A DNA stretch of 64,000 nt from NCBI RefSeq assembly GCF_018343695.1, contig NZ_JAGYPJ010000001.1, positions 631,001 to 695,000 on the forward strand, read 5' to 3'. Made by a program: the position numbers and the translations under genes. How positions within the stretch are numbered: the first letter of the stretch is position 1; every line of letters starts with the position of its first letter. The DNA comes from Lederbergia citrisecunda. GTDB taxonomy: Bacteria > Bacillota > Bacilli > Bacillales > Bacillaceae_C. Positions 8,479 to 17,714 of this stretch are shown piece after piece. The notes under the pieces are model-generated. The model was not told where the DNA came from. It worked only from the letters and a program-made list of their open reading frames with translations, and ran no database searches.

Positions 8479-9339
8479 GTGGAGAAAAAGCAATTTTCTT
8501 TTAGGACTCATATAAAAATTTTCGTTACGGTTTTAGTAGGAGCTTTTTTAAATGGCGTTGCACTAAATTATTTTTTAATTCCAGCAGGAGTTTACGCAAG
8601 TGGAATAACTGGTGCAGCGCAACTTGTTTCTAATATTTTATCGGATTTTACTCCTGTTCATATATCAACTGGGATTCTCATATTGTTGTTCAATCTTCCA
8701 GTTGTAATTTTAGGTTGGCTAAAAGTGGGAAAATCCTTCACATTATATAGTTTTATTTCAGTTTTATTTATGAGTATTTTTTTAGAGATCCTTCCGGTCA
8801 TAGAGAAAACAAATGATATTTTGCTCTATGCTGTATTCGGAGGTGTGATAGCCGCAGTCGGAATCGGAATTACTTTAAGGGTAGGTGCTTCGACAGGGGG
8901 ATTAGACATCATTGCGATGGTACTTTCACGGATGAAAGATAAACCAGTAGGAATTTATTTCTTTATCATAAACGCGATCATTATTGCAACGGCAGGTGCT
9001 ATATACGGTTGGGACAAAGCGCTTTATACACTTGTTTCATTATATGCTTCTACTAGGGTTATTGATGGGATACATACGCGGCATCAGAAATTGACTGCTA
9101 TGATTGTAACGAAAAAATCGGAGGAGTTAAAAGAAGCAATCCATGCTCGAATGGTAAGGGGAATAACGATGGTGCCCGCCAAGGGAGCTTTTTCAAATGA
9201 ACAAAAAGAAATGATGATGATTGTCATTACGCGTTATGAATTATACGAGCTTGAACTAATTGTAAAAAAAGTGGATCCCAAGGCATTTACGAACATCGTT
9301 CAAACGACTGCTGTATTTGGCTTTTTTAGAAAAGATTAA
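8479..9339 (+). CDS. yitT: YitT family (DUF2179) membrane protein
   Basis: A 286-residue protein with about five to six N-terminal membrane helices (residues 10-190) followed by a soluble DUF2179 domain of about 80 residues. Family segments visible: LIPAGVYASGITGAAQL, GVGIGITLRVGASTGGLDI and the C-terminal RGITMVPAKGAFS. The transported substrate is not known for this family. It starts at GTG behind AAAAAGGAGTGAGAGGATC. It is divergent from the degV gene and ends just before a short remnant of repeat family A. Confidence 0.88.
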   Translation: MEKKQFSFRTHIKIFVTVLVGAFLNGVALNYFLIPAGVYASGITGAAQLVSNILSDFTPVHISTGILILLFNLPVVILGWLKVGKSFTLYSFISVLFMSIFLEILPVIEKTNDILLYAVFGGVIAAVGIGITLRVGASTGGLDIIAMVLSRMKDKPVGIYFFIINAIIIATAGAIYGWDKALYTLVSLYASTRVIDGIHTRHQKLTAMIVTKKSEELKEAIHARMVRGITMVPAKGAFSNEQKEMMMIVITRYELYELELIVKKVDPKAFTNIVQTTAVFGFFRKD

Positions 9340-9343
9340 AAAT

Positions 9344-9388
9344 AAAAGCGTAAGCGACTGTCCATCGGCTTCGTCACAAAGACTTTCA
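9344..9388. repeat. Short remnant of intergenic repeat family A (inverted)
   Basis: AAAGCGTAAGCGAC, then GGCTTCGTCAC, resembles the terminal part of family A read on the other strand. It is too short to align well. Confidence 0.35.
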
Positions 9389-9442
9389 ATAATGGAAATG
9401 GGAAGTCCGATATATTCTATTATCCTTAAATTCCAAAGTAAG

Positions 9443-9474
9443 AAAAAAACGGGAGAATAAACGCTCCCGTTTTT
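9443..9474. terminator. Bidirectional terminator between yitT and DUF3813 gene
   Basis: AAAAAACGGGAG and CTCCCGTTTTT pair perfectly around a short AATAAACG loop. It serves yitT on plus and the small gene ending at 9480 on minus. Confidence 0.88.
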
Positions 9475-9479
9475 GATCG

Positions 9480-9680
9480 TTATTTTAATCGATCAAGTAC
9501 CTTTTGAAAATCACGAAGCTGCTCTTGCTCGGCGAACGTCGAATTGGCATAGGCAGAGGAAAGGGCGTTCTTCGCGACTTGTAAGGCACTTTCCTTTTCT
9601 TCAGTGGAACCTCCTGTTAGGAAGAGTTCTTCTGCGTGTTCAACAAAATCCCTAGCTTCTTGGAATAATCTGTTTCCCAC
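9480..9680 (-). CDS. DUF3813 family small protein
   Basis: A 66-residue soluble, mostly helical protein: MGNRLFQEARDFVEHAEEL at the start and ALQVAKNALSSAYANST in the middle, as in the DUF3813 family of Bacillaceae. The function is unknown. It starts at GTG 9680 behind AGGAGGTAG, only 13 bases after the stop of the upstream 41-codon gene, so the two form a small operon. A shared terminator follows. Confidence 0.75.
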   Translation of the reverse strand: MGNRLFQEARDFVEHAEELFLTGGSTEEKESALQVAKNALSSAYANSTFAEQEQLRDFQKVLDRLK

Positions 9681-9693
9681 TGCTTACTACCTC

Positions 9694-9819
9694 CTAGAGA
9701 TTCCTCATTTTATTTTCCGCTTCTTCCAAGGTGGATCGGTAAGGAAAACGTTCCGCATGTTTTTCTATCGAATTTTTACCATGTATGATAAAACGCTTCG
9801 ATTTACTCTTTTTACCCAC
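9694..9819 (-). CDS. Small basic protein, 41 aa
   Basis: A 41-codon frame starting at GTG 9819 behind AGGGGTG. The product is basic, starts MGKKSKSKRFIIHGKN and ends EEAENKMRNL; no membrane segment. It immediately precedes the DUF3813 gene on the same strand. Coupled spacing and a plausible ribosome site support expression; I do not recognise the family. Confidence 0.5.
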   Translation of the reverse strand: MGKKSKSKRFIIHGKNSIEKHAERFPYRSTLEEAENKMRNL

Positions 9820-9995
9820 ACGTATCACCCCTATTGAGAAATGGAAAGGAACGTTTAATACGTTCTAAATTATTGTTTGTTAAAAGATTGTGAAAAACAC
9901 GTGAAAGTTATGGTAGTTAAATGCTGTTTTTTGAATATCCACAAATAGAAGTGCTAAAATGAAATGAGATAAATATATGGAAAGGGGATAGCATC

Positions 9996-10766
9996 ATGAT
10001 AGAAATACAAAAAGAACAGATAAATGATATTCCGTTATTACATGTCGTAAAAAGCGGAAATGAAAAAAAGATGCTACCGCTTATATTTTTTGTCCATGGA
10101 TTCACGTCGGCAAAAGAGCATAATCTTCATTTCGCTTATCTTTTATCAGAATTAGGCTTTCGGGTAGTACTACCTGAAGCAATGTTTCATGGTGAAAGAA
10201 ACAATAGTAAAAGTAACGAAGAAATCATGTTTCATTTTTGGGATATCGTAATCAATACAATTGGTGAATTAGAAGTGATAAAGGATGATTTTATTAGAAG
10301 GGGATTAGCTGAAGCTGACAAAATAGGATTAGTAGGAACTTCTATGGGTGGGATTATCACATTAGGTGCGCTTACTCAATACGAGTGGATAAAGGCTGCC
10401 GTATCTCTTATGGGAAGTCCCCATTATGTGGCATTTGCACGAGCGCAAATAGAACACCTTAAAAAAGCTAATCCAAGTTTGTCTTTTTCAGAAGATGAAT
10501 TAGATGAAATGTATGCGAGTTTGCAGAAATATGATTTAAGTAAGCAACCAGAAAAACTTAATGGAAGACCACTTATGTTTTGGCACGGAAAAAAAGATCC
10601 AGTAGTTCCGTTCCAGCCTACATATACTTTTTATCAAAATATCAAGAAGGAATATGAAAAAAATCCATCTTGTCTAAAATTGATTATAGATGAAGAGGCA
10701 GATCATAAAGTGAGCAGGGAAGGTTTATTGGAAACAGTGGCGTGGTTTGAAAAATACTTACTGTAG
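9996..10766 (+). CDS. yitV: Alpha/beta hydrolase, YitV-type esterase
   Basis: A 256-residue alpha/beta hydrolase. The nucleophile elbow is GTSMGG; the acid is in HGKKDPVVP; the histidine in EADHKVS. The oxyanion segment FFVHGFTSAKEHN lies near the start. It matches B. subtilis YitV, a putative esterase whose natural substrate is unknown. ATG follows AAAGGGGATAGCATC. It sits between the small divergent genes and yitW, the B. subtilis order. Confidence 0.87.
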   Translation: MIEIQKEQINDIPLLHVVKSGNEKKMLPLIFFVHGFTSAKEHNLHFAYLLSELGFRVVLPEAMFHGERNNSKSNEEIMFHFWDIVINTIGELEVIKDDFIRRGLAEADKIGLVGTSMGGIITLGALTQYEWIKAAVSLMGSPHYVAFARAQIEHLKKANPSLSFSEDELDEMYASLQKYDLSKQPEKLNGRPLMFWHGKKDPVVPFQPTYTFYQNIKKEYEKNPSCLKLIIDEEADHKVSREGLLETVAWFEKYLL

Positions 10767-10892
10767 TTACTCTAATGTTTAATAATTATTAGAAAAACAT
10801 TGTTAAGGAAAATGAGTCTTTTCAGTTTGTTTTTTTTCCATGTTTGGTATGATAGTAAGAGAAGCTATTTTTCGTAAAGGAGTGTGTTTAAA

Positions 10893-11201
10893 ATGGATGA
10901 GGCTTTGAAAGAAAATATTTATGGCGCTCTTGAGCAAGTGATTGACCCAGAATTGGGTATTGACATAGTAAATCTTGGTCTAGTATATGATGTAGATCTT
11001 AATGACGATGGCGTTGCGAAAGTTACGATGACACTCACTTCAATGGGTTGTCCACTTGCGCCAATTATTGTTGATCAGGTACAAGCTGCACTAGCAGATA
11101 TTCCTGAAGTAAAACAAACTGAAGTTGACATTGTTTGGAGTCCACCATGGACAAAAGACAAAATGTCACGATATGCTAAAATTGCACTTGGCGTAACATG
11201 A
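10893..11201 (+). CDS. yitW: MIP18/DUF59 family Fe-S cluster assembly factor, YitW
   Basis: A 102-residue protein of the DUF59 (SufT/PaaD-like) family. Hallmarks: the segment VIDPELGIDIVNLGLVY and the conserved Cys in LTSMGCPLAP, with a tail VDIVWSPPWTKDKMS. The family helps insert iron-sulfur clusters into target proteins. ATG 10893 is preferred over in-frame GTG 10884 because AAAGGAG lies 10 bases before it, while it would be too close to the GTG. It lies alone between yitV and clpB and is followed by a terminator. Confidence 0.9.
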   Translation: MDEALKENIYGALEQVIDPELGIDIVNLGLVYDVDLNDDGVAKVTMTLTSMGCPLAPIIVDQVQAALADIPEVKQTEVDIVWSPPWTKDKMSRYAKIALGVT

Positions 11202-11240
11202 TAAAGGAACGCCGTTATTAGAGCGCACATTTGGGAAAAC

Positions 11241-11293
11241 ATACAGCGGAATGCTCCTTATCATAGTGAGTTATTCCGCTATTTGTATTTTTT
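11241..11293 (+). terminator. Terminator after yitW
   Basis: ATACAGCGGAAT pairs with ATTCCGCTAT around a 20-base loop, followed by TTGTATTTTTT. Confidence 0.65.
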
Positions 11294-11303
11294 CGCGAAA
11301 AAT
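11283..11303. promoter_or_regulatory. Near-perfect palindrome upstream of clpB
   Basis: GTATTTTTTCG and CGAAAAATAC are inverted around the shared CGCG centre, with a single-base bulge. It overlaps the T-tract of the yitW terminator and lies about 55 bases before the clpB start. It could be an operator or only part of the terminator. It does not resemble CIRCE or CtsR sites. Confidence 0.35.
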
Positions 11304-11357
11304 ACATATAACTTTTATTCTACATACAAATGTTTTTAGAGTAGGGGGATGAAATCT

Positions 11358-13964
11358 ATGGACTTAAGTAAAATGACAATGACAATGCAAGAAGCATTTG
11401 CAGAAGCTCAGCAAACTGCCATAAGGCTCAATCATCCGGAAATTGATGTTGTCCACATTTGGAAAGCATTATCAGATCGATATGATAGTCTCCTTAATAA
11501 TATATATGAGCATTTGGGCTTAGTTAAAAGTGCATTACAACTTAAAATAAATGAGATTCTTGATAAAAAACCTCAAGTAACAGGTTCGGGCGTAAAAGGC
11601 GGGCAATATTTAAGCAGTGATGTGCAAAATCTTATGAACCAAGCTGAAAAAGTAAAGGCATCTTTTGAAGATGAATATTTATCAGTAGAACATTTTGCAC
11701 TTGCCTTAATGGACCTGAATAGAAATGAGCTTACCCTATTTCTAGATCAACATGGAATTACAAAACATCATTTACGTATCGAAATTGAAAAAATGAGAGG
11801 GGGACAGCGAGTGGTTTCACAAAATCCAGAAGCAACATATGAAGCGTTGAAAAAATACGGTAGGGATTTAGTAGCTGAAGTTAAGTCCGGTAAATTAGAT
11901 CCCGTTATTGGCCGTGATAATGAAATTAGAAACGTCATTCGTATCTTGTCTCGAAAAACAAAAAACAATCCGGTATTAATAGGGGAACCAGGTGTTGGAA
12001 AAACCGCTATTGTTGAAGGACTAGCTCAGAGAATTGTAAGAAAAGATGTGCCGGAAGGATTAAAAGATAAAACCATTTTTTCCTTAGATATGGGAGCTCT
12101 TATAGCAGGTGCAAAATTTCGAGGCGAATTTGAAGAAAGGCTAAAAGCGGTTTTACAAGAAATAAAGAAGAGCGAAGGAAAAATACTACTCTTTATCGAT
12201 GAAATACATACAATTGTTGGTGCAGGAAAAACTGAGGGTTCAATGGATGCAGGAAATATGTTAAAACCGATGCTTGCTCGAGGGGAACTGCATTGTATTG
12301 GTGCCACCACACTTGATGAATATCGGTTTTATATTGAAAAGGATCCCGCACTTGAAAGACGTTTCCAAAAAGTACTAGTTCCGGAACCGGTTGTAGAAGA
12401 TACGATCTCAATTTTGCGCGGATTAAAAGAACGATTTGAAATTCACCATGGTGTTAATATTCATGACAGAGCGCTTGTTGCAGCTGCAACGTTATCTGAT
12501 CGTTATATTACGGATCGATTTTTGCCTGATAAGGCGATTGATCTTGTTGATGAAGCTTGTGCAAATATTCGTGTCGAGATTGACTCTATGCCAAGTGAAC
12601 TTGATGAAATAACGAGAAGAGTAATGCAGTTTGAAATTGAAGAAGCTGCTCTTCGAAAAGAAGATGATGAAGCGAGTAAAGAAAGGCTAGGAATTCTTCA
12701 AAAAGAATTGGCTGATTTAAAAGAAAAAGCGAACGAAATGAGAGCAAGATGGCAGTCAGAGAAAGATGAAATTTTACAAATAAAAGAGAAACGAGAAGAA
12801 CTGGAGAAACTGCGTAGGGAATTGGAAGATGCGGAAAATGAATATGACTTAAATCGCGCAGCTGAACTTCGCCACGGAAAAATACCGTCAGTCGAAAAAG
12901 AATTGAAGGCTTTAGAGGAAAATGTACAAAAGCATCAGGAAGATGAACATCGCTTAGTAAAAGAAGAAGTGACAGAAGATGAAATTGCCGATATTGTTTC
13001 ACGCTGGACAGGCATTCCAGTTACGAAGCTTGTAGAAGGGGAGCGGGAAAAGCTATTAAGGCTGGAAAGCATATTGCATAAGCGGGTGATTGGCCAAGAT
13101 GAGGCAGTTGAACTCGTAAGCAATGCTGTCATACGTGCACGAGCGGGGATTAAAGATCCGAACAGACCAATTGGTTCTTTTATTTTCCTAGGACCAACTG
13201 GTGTTGGGAAAACAGAACTTGCAAAGGCACTAGCAGAAACATTATTCGATAGTGAAGAACATATGATACGAATTGACATGTCCGAGTATATGGAAAAACA
13301 TGCTGTATCAAGACTTATTGGTGCTCCCCCAGGATATGTAGGCTATGAAGAAGGTGGACAGCTTACAGAAGCTGTTAGACGAAAACCATATTCTGTCATT
13401 TTGCTTGATGAAATTGAAAAAGCTCATCCAGAAGTATTTAATATTTTACTTCAAGTACTTGATGATGGAAGAATTACAGATTCACAAGGAAGACGAATTG
13501 ATTTTAAAAATACCGTTATCATAATGACCTCAAATATTGGTTCCGCATTTTTATTAGAACGTGAAAAAAATGAGGAGAATATCGATGAAAAAACGAAAGA
13601 CCTCGTCATGAGTCAATTGAGGGGTGCATTTAAGCCGGAGTTTTTAAATAGAGTGGATGATATCATTCTGTTTAAACCACTCACTTTAGAAAACATTAAA
13701 GGGATAGTAGGAAAATTAGCTGAGGAATTACAACTTCGCTTGCGTGAACAAAGTATTCAATTAGTGATTTCTGATCAAGCAAAAGAGTTTGTCGCTCAAG
13801 CAGCTTTCGATCCAGTATATGGCGCTCGTCCATTAAAAAGATATTTACAAAGCCAAATAGAAACAAGGCTAGCAAAGGAAATTATAGCGGGTCATGTTCG
13901 TCCATATGATTCCATAATAATTGATGTAGAAAATGAAGATCTGATAGTTACTGTTCAGAAATAA
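11358..13964 (+). CDS. clpB: ATP-dependent disaggregase ClpB
   Basis: An 868-residue Hsp100. Domains in order: Clp-N repeats (1-145); AAA1 with Walker A GEPGVGKT, Walker B LLFIDEIH and arginine-finger segment PALERRFQ; a long coiled-coil middle domain (about 400-525); AAA2 with [22 protein letters not shown] and the sensor [10 protein letters not shown]. No ClpP-docking IGF loop is apparent, as expected for ClpB. It works with DnaK to rescue aggregated proteins. ATG 11358 is chosen because GGGGG lies 9 bases before it; ATG 11349 abuts that site. B. subtilis lacks clpB, so this marks a different Bacillaceae lineage. No CtsR or CIRCE site seen upstream. Confidence 0.97.
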   Translation: MDLSKMTMTMQEAFAEAQQTAIRLNHPEIDVVHIWKALSDRYDSLLNNIYEHLGLVKSALQLKINEILDKKPQVTGSGVKGGQYLSSDVQNLMNQAEKVKASFEDEYLSVEHFALALMDLNRNELTLFLDQHGITKHHLRIEIEKMRGGQRVVSQNPEATYEALKKYGRDLVAEVKSGKLDPVIGRDNEIRNVIRILSRKTKNNPVLIGEPGVGKTAIVEGLAQRIVRKDVPEGLKDKTIFSLDMGALIAGAKFRGEFEERLKAVLQEIKKSEGKILLFIDEIHTIVGAGKTEGSMDAGNMLKPMLARGELHCIGATTLDEYRFYIEKDPALERRFQKVLVPEPVVEDTISILRGLKERFEIHHGVNIHDRALVAAATLSDRYITDRFLPDKAIDLVDEACANIRVEIDSMPSELDEITRRVMQFEIEEAALRKEDDEASKERLGILQKELADLKEKANEMRARWQSEKDEILQIKEKREELEKLRRELEDAENEYDLNRAAELRHGKIPSVEKELKALEENVQKHQEDEHRLVKEEVTEDEIADIVSRWTGIPVTKLVEGEREKLLRLESILHKRVIGQDEAVELVSNAVIRARAGIKDPNRPIGSFIFLGPTGVGKTELAKALAETLFDSEEHMIRIDMSEYMEKHAVSRLIGAPPGYVGYEEGGQLTEAVRRKPYSVILLDEIEKAHPEVFNILLQVLDDGRITDSQGRRIDFKNTVIIMTSNIGSAFLLEREKNEENIDEKTKDLVMSQLRGAFKPEFLNRVDDIILFKPLTLENIKGIVGKLAEELQLRLREQSIQLVISDQAKEFVAQAAFDPVYGARPLKRYLQSQIETRLAKEIIAGHVRPYDSIIIDVENEDLIVTVQK

Positions 13965-13965
13965 C

Positions 13966-14004
13966 AAAAATGGGAAAGGAGCAACTTACTCCTTTCCCAT
14001 TTTA
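13966..14004. terminator. Bidirectional terminator between clpB and yjzD-like gene
   Basis: AAAATGGGAAAGGAG and CTCCTTTCCCATTTT pair perfectly around CAACTTA. The stop codon of the minus-strand gene lies inside it. Confidence 0.92.
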
Positions 14005-14187
14005 ATGCTCCTCTGCAGATGCAGGAGTTGGAAGAATTGTTGTAATAACAAGTACTAATATATAGGCACCAATCCCTAAAATGGATGCTGTTTTAAAATC
14101 ATACTCAGCGGCTAACATCGATCCCGCTACGTAAGTTAACATATGGACAAGAATAAAAGTCCAAATAAATCCCCATACAAATTTCAT
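14002..14187 (-). CDS. YjzD-like (DUF2929) small membrane protein
   Basis: A 61-residue protein with two membrane helices (FVWGFIWTFILVHMLTYVAG and ILGIGAYILVLVITTILP) and an acidic end. It matches the DUF2929/YjzD type. ATG 14187 follows AATGGGGTGA with good spacing; an upstream GTG at 14196 lies within that site. Convergent with clpB. Function unknown. Confidence 0.75.
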   Translation of the reverse strand: MKFVWGFIWTFILVHMLTYVAGSMLAAEYDFKTASILGIGAYILVLVITTILPTPASAEEH

Positions 14188-14366
14188 AAAATTCACCCCA
14201 TTTCAAAATGAAATGTATGTAAAAGATATTTTACTTCATGGATATACCTTTAAAATCATACCATACATAACAGTAATGTAAAAGTGATAATTATGTGATC
14301 TAGGTAATACATCTAACTGTTTGCATAGGATGTAAGTAAGGGATACTCAGAAAGGAGATGGACGCT

Positions 14367-14960
14367 TTGAAGTCAGCTATAGTTTTTGGTGCGAGACAGT
14401 CTCTTGGATATGAGCTTTGTGTTCAATTACTTGAGAAAGGCTATAAAGTATATGCGAAGGATTTTGCCCAATGGCAGAATGAAGAGCAAGAAGAAAAATG
14501 GCTATTTATTGGTAGAAATGCCAATTTACAATACGAACATTTGGAAGACTTCTTGGAAACAAAACAAAGTGAGTCTATTCACTATTTTTTTATTCCGCTT
14601 CTTGATTTTTATACAAGGGACTTTCCGGAAATCTACGAGCGTTTTAATCAAATATTAAAAATCATAGGGAAAGATGACTCTTTGTTTACAACACAATTTA
14701 TCATAATTCACCCATCAGCCATTCAAGTTAGAAAGTCAAATTTTTATTCAGAAATAGAAAGTTTTATAAAGGGAATACAGGAAAAAGGTATAAAGGTAAC
14801 GGAATATTGTGTGCCTGTTAATAAACAAGATCATTTCCTTTTATTTACGTCTAATTCGCAAGAGAGTTGGAACGAGATGAAATTGACATTGTCATCAACT
14901 TCCATTGCAAGTGAAATCATTGAGTATCTAGAAAAGAATATGTTTACAACAAAAACATAA
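14367..14960 (+). CDS. Rossmann-like protein, YjaV-type
   Basis: A 197-residue soluble protein. The N-terminus AIVFGARQSLGYELCVQLLEKGYKVYAKD looks like a dinucleotide-binding beta-alpha-beta with a degenerate glycine motif, and HYFFIPLLDFYTRDF and FIIIHPSAI resemble later SDR strands, but no YxxxK catalytic pair is present. Position before fabHA suggests B. subtilis YjaV, not checked. TTG 14367 is preferred to ATG 14358 because AAAGGAG ends one base before that ATG. Function unknown. Confidence 0.7.
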   Translation: MKSAIVFGARQSLGYELCVQLLEKGYKVYAKDFAQWQNEEQEEKWLFIGRNANLQYEHLEDFLETKQSESIHYFFIPLLDFYTRDFPEIYERFNQILKIIGKDDSLFTTQFIIIHPSAIQVRKSNFYSEIESFIKGIQEKGIKVTEYCVPVNKQDHFLLFTSNSQESWNEMKLTLSSTSIASEIIEYLEKNMFTTKT

Positions 14961-15246
14961 GGGCTGTCGGTCGACGTACAGGCCTACTTAATGTGGGTCA
15001 TTCTGAAGTGCTTTTTTCCCCTGTAACTGTTCGTGCTAGACGGTATTTCACTTAAATAAGTTATCCGAAGTGTTCTTGATTTAAGAATCACTAAATAAAC
15101 AAAATAAATAGTTGTAATGATTATACCCATCAGAAATTTAGTGTTAGTCTAAAATATAAGTAATCCAAAGGAAGGTAGATAAATGGACAAGTGTTGGTTT
15201 AATACATAAAATGGGAATAAGCCCAACGAAATTAATCCAATCCCGA
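14961..15246. other. Gap upstream of the fabHA promoter
   Basis: No gene supported. It holds a short stretch (GTCGACGTACAGGCC) that may be another scrap of repeat family A, and an 8-codon frame at 15183 (MDKCWFNT) behind AAGGAAGG that could be translated but has no supporting evidence. Confidence 0.4.
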
Positions 15247-15275
15247 TTTACAAGAAATTGCTCCGATGATATAAT
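15247..15275 (+). promoter_or_regulatory. Sigma-A type promoter of fabHA-fabF
   Basis: -35 TTTACA (15247-15252), a 17-base spacer and -10 TATAAT (15270-15275). The FapR-like operator overlaps the -10 region, fitting repression by blocking RNA polymerase. Confidence 0.75.
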
Positions 15276-15292
15276 TAGTACCAAGTCTTAAT
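15274..15292. promoter_or_regulatory. FapR-type operator upstream of fabHA
   Basis: ATTAGTACCAAGTCTTAAT closely matches the inverted-repeat operator of FapR, the malonyl-CoA-responsive repressor of fatty acid synthesis. A second site of the same length stands before fabI at 38233. fabHA-fabF and fabI are known FapR targets in B. subtilis. Confidence 0.8.
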
Positions 15293-15336
15293 ATATGATA
15301 ATAATTTTATGTTGAATGAAGGTAGGGATCAGCTAC

Positions 15337-16269
15337 ATGAATGCTGGGATAATCGGGGTTGGAAAATATGTTCCTGAGAAAGTCTTAACAAATAAAGACT
15401 TAGAAAAAATGGTGGATACATCAGATGAATGGATCAGGACACGGACAGGCATCGAAGAAAGAAGAATTGCGACCGATGATATGGATACAGCTGATATGGC
15501 GTTTGTAGCTGCTCAAAAAGCAATGAATGATGCAGGAATTTCTCCTGAAGATATTGATATGATTTTAGTTGCAACCGTTACTCCAGATCAGCCATTTCCA
15601 ACTGTAGCGTGCACACTGCAGGCAAAGTTGGGATGTACGAAAGCTTCTGCGATGGATCTAAGCGCTGCATGTGCAGGTTTTATGTATGGAATTGCAACAG
15701 CGAAGCAATTTATTGATAATGGAGCTTTTAAACATATTTTAGTAGTTGGTGCAGAAAAACTTTCTAAAATTACTGATTGGAATGACCGGAACACAGCAGT
15801 ACTGTTTGGAGATGGTGCAGGTGCTGTTGTGATGGGGCCAGTTTCAGATGGAAGAGGAGTTCTTGCATTTGAATTGGGTGCAGATGGTACAGGTGGAAAC
15901 TATCTTTACCAAGAACAATTTATTATGATGAATGGAAGAGAAGTTTTTAAGTTTGCTGTAAGACAAATGGGTGAATCATCCGTAAACGTAATCGAAAAGG
16001 CAGGTCTATCAAAGGACGATGTTGACTTTTTAATCCCACATCAAGCGAATATACGAATAATGGAAGCTGCAAGACAGAGATTAGATCTACCTGAAGAAAA
16101 AATGTCAAAAACAATCCATAAATATGGAAATACATCATCCGCTTCAATTCCAATGGCACTAGCCGATGAATTGGAAGCTGGAAAAATTAAAGATGATGAT
16201 ATCATTGTAATGGTTGGCTTTGGCGGTGGACTAACTTGGGGTGCAGTTGCCATAAAATGGGGACGTTAA
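15337..16269 (+). CDS. fabHA: Beta-ketoacyl-ACP synthase III
   Basis: A 310-residue condensing enzyme that starts fatty acid synthesis by joining acyl-CoA and malonyl-ACP. Catalytic Cys in [12 protein letters not shown], His in [10 protein letters not shown], Asn in [11 protein letters not shown]; the end carries [18 protein letters not shown] 15337 follows AAGGTAGGG; the in-frame ATG 15316 has no convincing site. It is followed 49 bases later by fabF, forming the fabHA-fabF operon under the FapR-like site. Confidence 0.95.
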   Translation: MNAGIIGVGKYVPEKVLTNKDLEKMVDTSDEWIRTRTGIEERRIATDDMDTADMAFVAAQKAMNDAGISPEDIDMILVATVTPDQPFPTVACTLQAKLGCTKASAMDLSAACAGFMYGIATAKQFIDNGAFKHILVVGAEKLSKITDWNDRNTAVLFGDGAGAVVMGPVSDGRGVLAFELGADGTGGNYLYQEQFIMMNGREVFKFAVRQMGESSVNVIEKAGLSKDDVDFLIPHQANIRIMEAARQRLDLPEEKMSKTIHKYGNTSSASIPMALADELEAGKIKDDDIIVMVGFGGGLTWGAVAIKWGR

Positions 16270-16318
16270 ATACATCGTTTAAAAACCTTCTTTGTTTATT
16301 TAAAGGAGCTGATATTGA

Positions 16319-17554
16319 ATGAAAAAAAGAGTTGTAGTTACTGGAATTGGGGCTGTGTCTCCTGTAGGAAATGATGCTATTGAATCATGGCAAAATGTAA
16401 TCGCAGGTAAATCTGGAATTGGTCCACTAACAAGATTGGATCCTGATCAATATTCTGCGAAGGTTGCAGCAGAAGTAAAAGATTTTGATATAGAAAAATA
16501 TGTCGAAAGAAAAGAAGCTCGTAAAATGGATCGTTTTACCCATTATGGGCTAGCAGCTGCGCTTATGGCTGTTGAAGATGCTAAGTTGAAAATTGACGAA
16601 AGCAATGCTGAAAGAATCGGAGTATGGGTTGGTTCTGGTATTGGTGGAATGGAAACATTTGAATCGCAATTTGAAACATTCCAGAAAAGAGGATATCGTC
16701 GAGTAAGTCCATTCTTTGTACCGATGATGATACCGGATATGGCTACAGGGCAAATTTCAATCTACCTTGGAGCAAAAGGGGTCAATTCTTGTACGGTTAC
16801 GGCTTGTGCAACGGGTACAAACTCAATTGGTGATGCTTTTAAAGTTATTCAGCGTGGCGACGCTGATGCTATGATTGCTGGAGGGGCAGAAGCACCGATT
16901 ACACAAATGTCGGTAGCTGGTTTTTGTGCAAATACAGCATTATCAACAAATCCAGATCCTCAAACAGCAAGCAGACCATTCGACCTGAACCGTGACGGTT
17001 TTGTTATTGGTGAAGGAGCTGGGATTGTTGTCCTAGAAGAATTAGAGCACGCGTTAAGTCGCGGTGCCCATATTTATGCAGAAATCGTAGGGTATGGTTC
17101 AACTGGGGATGCACATCATATTACGGCACCTGCTCCAGGTGGAGAAGGTGGCGTTCGCGCAATGAGAATAGCTCTCCAAGATGGAGGTCTTGCTCCTGAG
17201 GATATTGATTACATCAATGCTCACGGTACTAGCACTCCGTATAACGATAAATATGAAACAATGGCTATTAAAGAAGTTTTTGGTGAACATGCATTCAAAT
17301 TAGCAGTGAGCTCAACAAAATCGATGACAGGACACCTTCTAGGAGCAGCGGGTGGTGTTGAAGCTATTTTCTCAGTGTTGGCTATACAAGAAGGAATCCT
17401 TCCACCAACGATGAATTACGAAACACCAGATCCAGAATGTGATCTCGATTATGTTGCAAATGAAGCAAGAAAAGCTAATGTTAAGGCTGTTTTAAGTAAC
17501 TCACTTGGTTTCGGTGGACATAACGCTACAATTGCTTTTAAAAAATATGAATAA
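16319..17554 (+). CDS. fabF: Beta-ketoacyl-ACP synthase II
   Basis: A 411-residue KAS II with the Cys-His-His triad: [21 protein letters not shown] and [13 protein letters not shown], and the end [17 protein letters not shown]. It elongates acyl-ACP in type II fatty acid synthesis and affects membrane fluidity. ATG follows AAAGGAG. Second gene of the fabHA-fabF unit; a terminator lies about 60 bases downstream. Confidence 0.97.
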   Translation: MKKRVVVTGIGAVSPVGNDAIESWQNVIAGKSGIGPLTRLDPDQYSAKVAAEVKDFDIEKYVERKEARKMDRFTHYGLAAALMAVEDAKLKIDESNAERIGVWVGSGIGGMETFESQFETFQKRGYRRVSPFFVPMMIPDMATGQISIYLGAKGVNSCTVTACATGTNSIGDAFKVIQRGDADAMIAGGAEAPITQMSVAGFCANTALSTNPDPQTASRPFDLNRDGFVIGEGAGIVVLEELEHALSRGAHIYAEIVGYGSTGDAHHITAPAPGGEGGVRAMRIALQDGGLAPEDIDYINAHGTSTPYNDKYETMAIKEVFGEHAFKLAVSSTKSMTGHLLGAAGGVEAIFSVLAIQEGILPPTMNYETPDPECDLDYVANEARKANVKAVLSNSLGFGGHNATIAFKKYE

Positions 17555-17557
17555 TTA

Positions 17558-17590
17558 GAAAAGCGGAAGCGCCTTGCCAGCCGCAGAGTT
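17558..17590. repeat. Remnant of repeat family A after fabF
   Basis: AGAAAAGCGGAAGCGCCTTG matches the terminal AGCGCAAGCGCC-type end of family A read on the other strand. Confidence 0.5.
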
Positions 17591-17617
17591 CCATTTAAAA
17601 TTTCTTAATAAAAGTAA

Positions 17618-17648
17618 AGAACACGATCAAATGATCGTGTTCTTTTTT
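17618..17648 (+). terminator. Terminator after fabF
   Basis: AGAACACGATCA pairs perfectly with TGATCGTGTTCT, followed by TTTTTTAA. Confidence 0.9.
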
Positions 17649-17714
17649 AATATGATCTTAAAAACTATGTACCTCCCTCTTGCATGTTTAATAACATAAC
17701 AATAGGAGGCGGTT

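Noticed and set aside
11202-11357. CtsR or CIRCE heat-shock operator for clpB
   Set aside because: Neither the tandem GGTCAAA heptads nor the TTAGCACTC-N9-GAGTGCTAA inverted repeat is present.
14358-14960. Calling the YjaV-like protein a short-chain dehydrogenase
   Set aside because: The N-terminus is Rossmann-like, but the glycine motif is degenerate and the YxxxK catalytic pair is absent.
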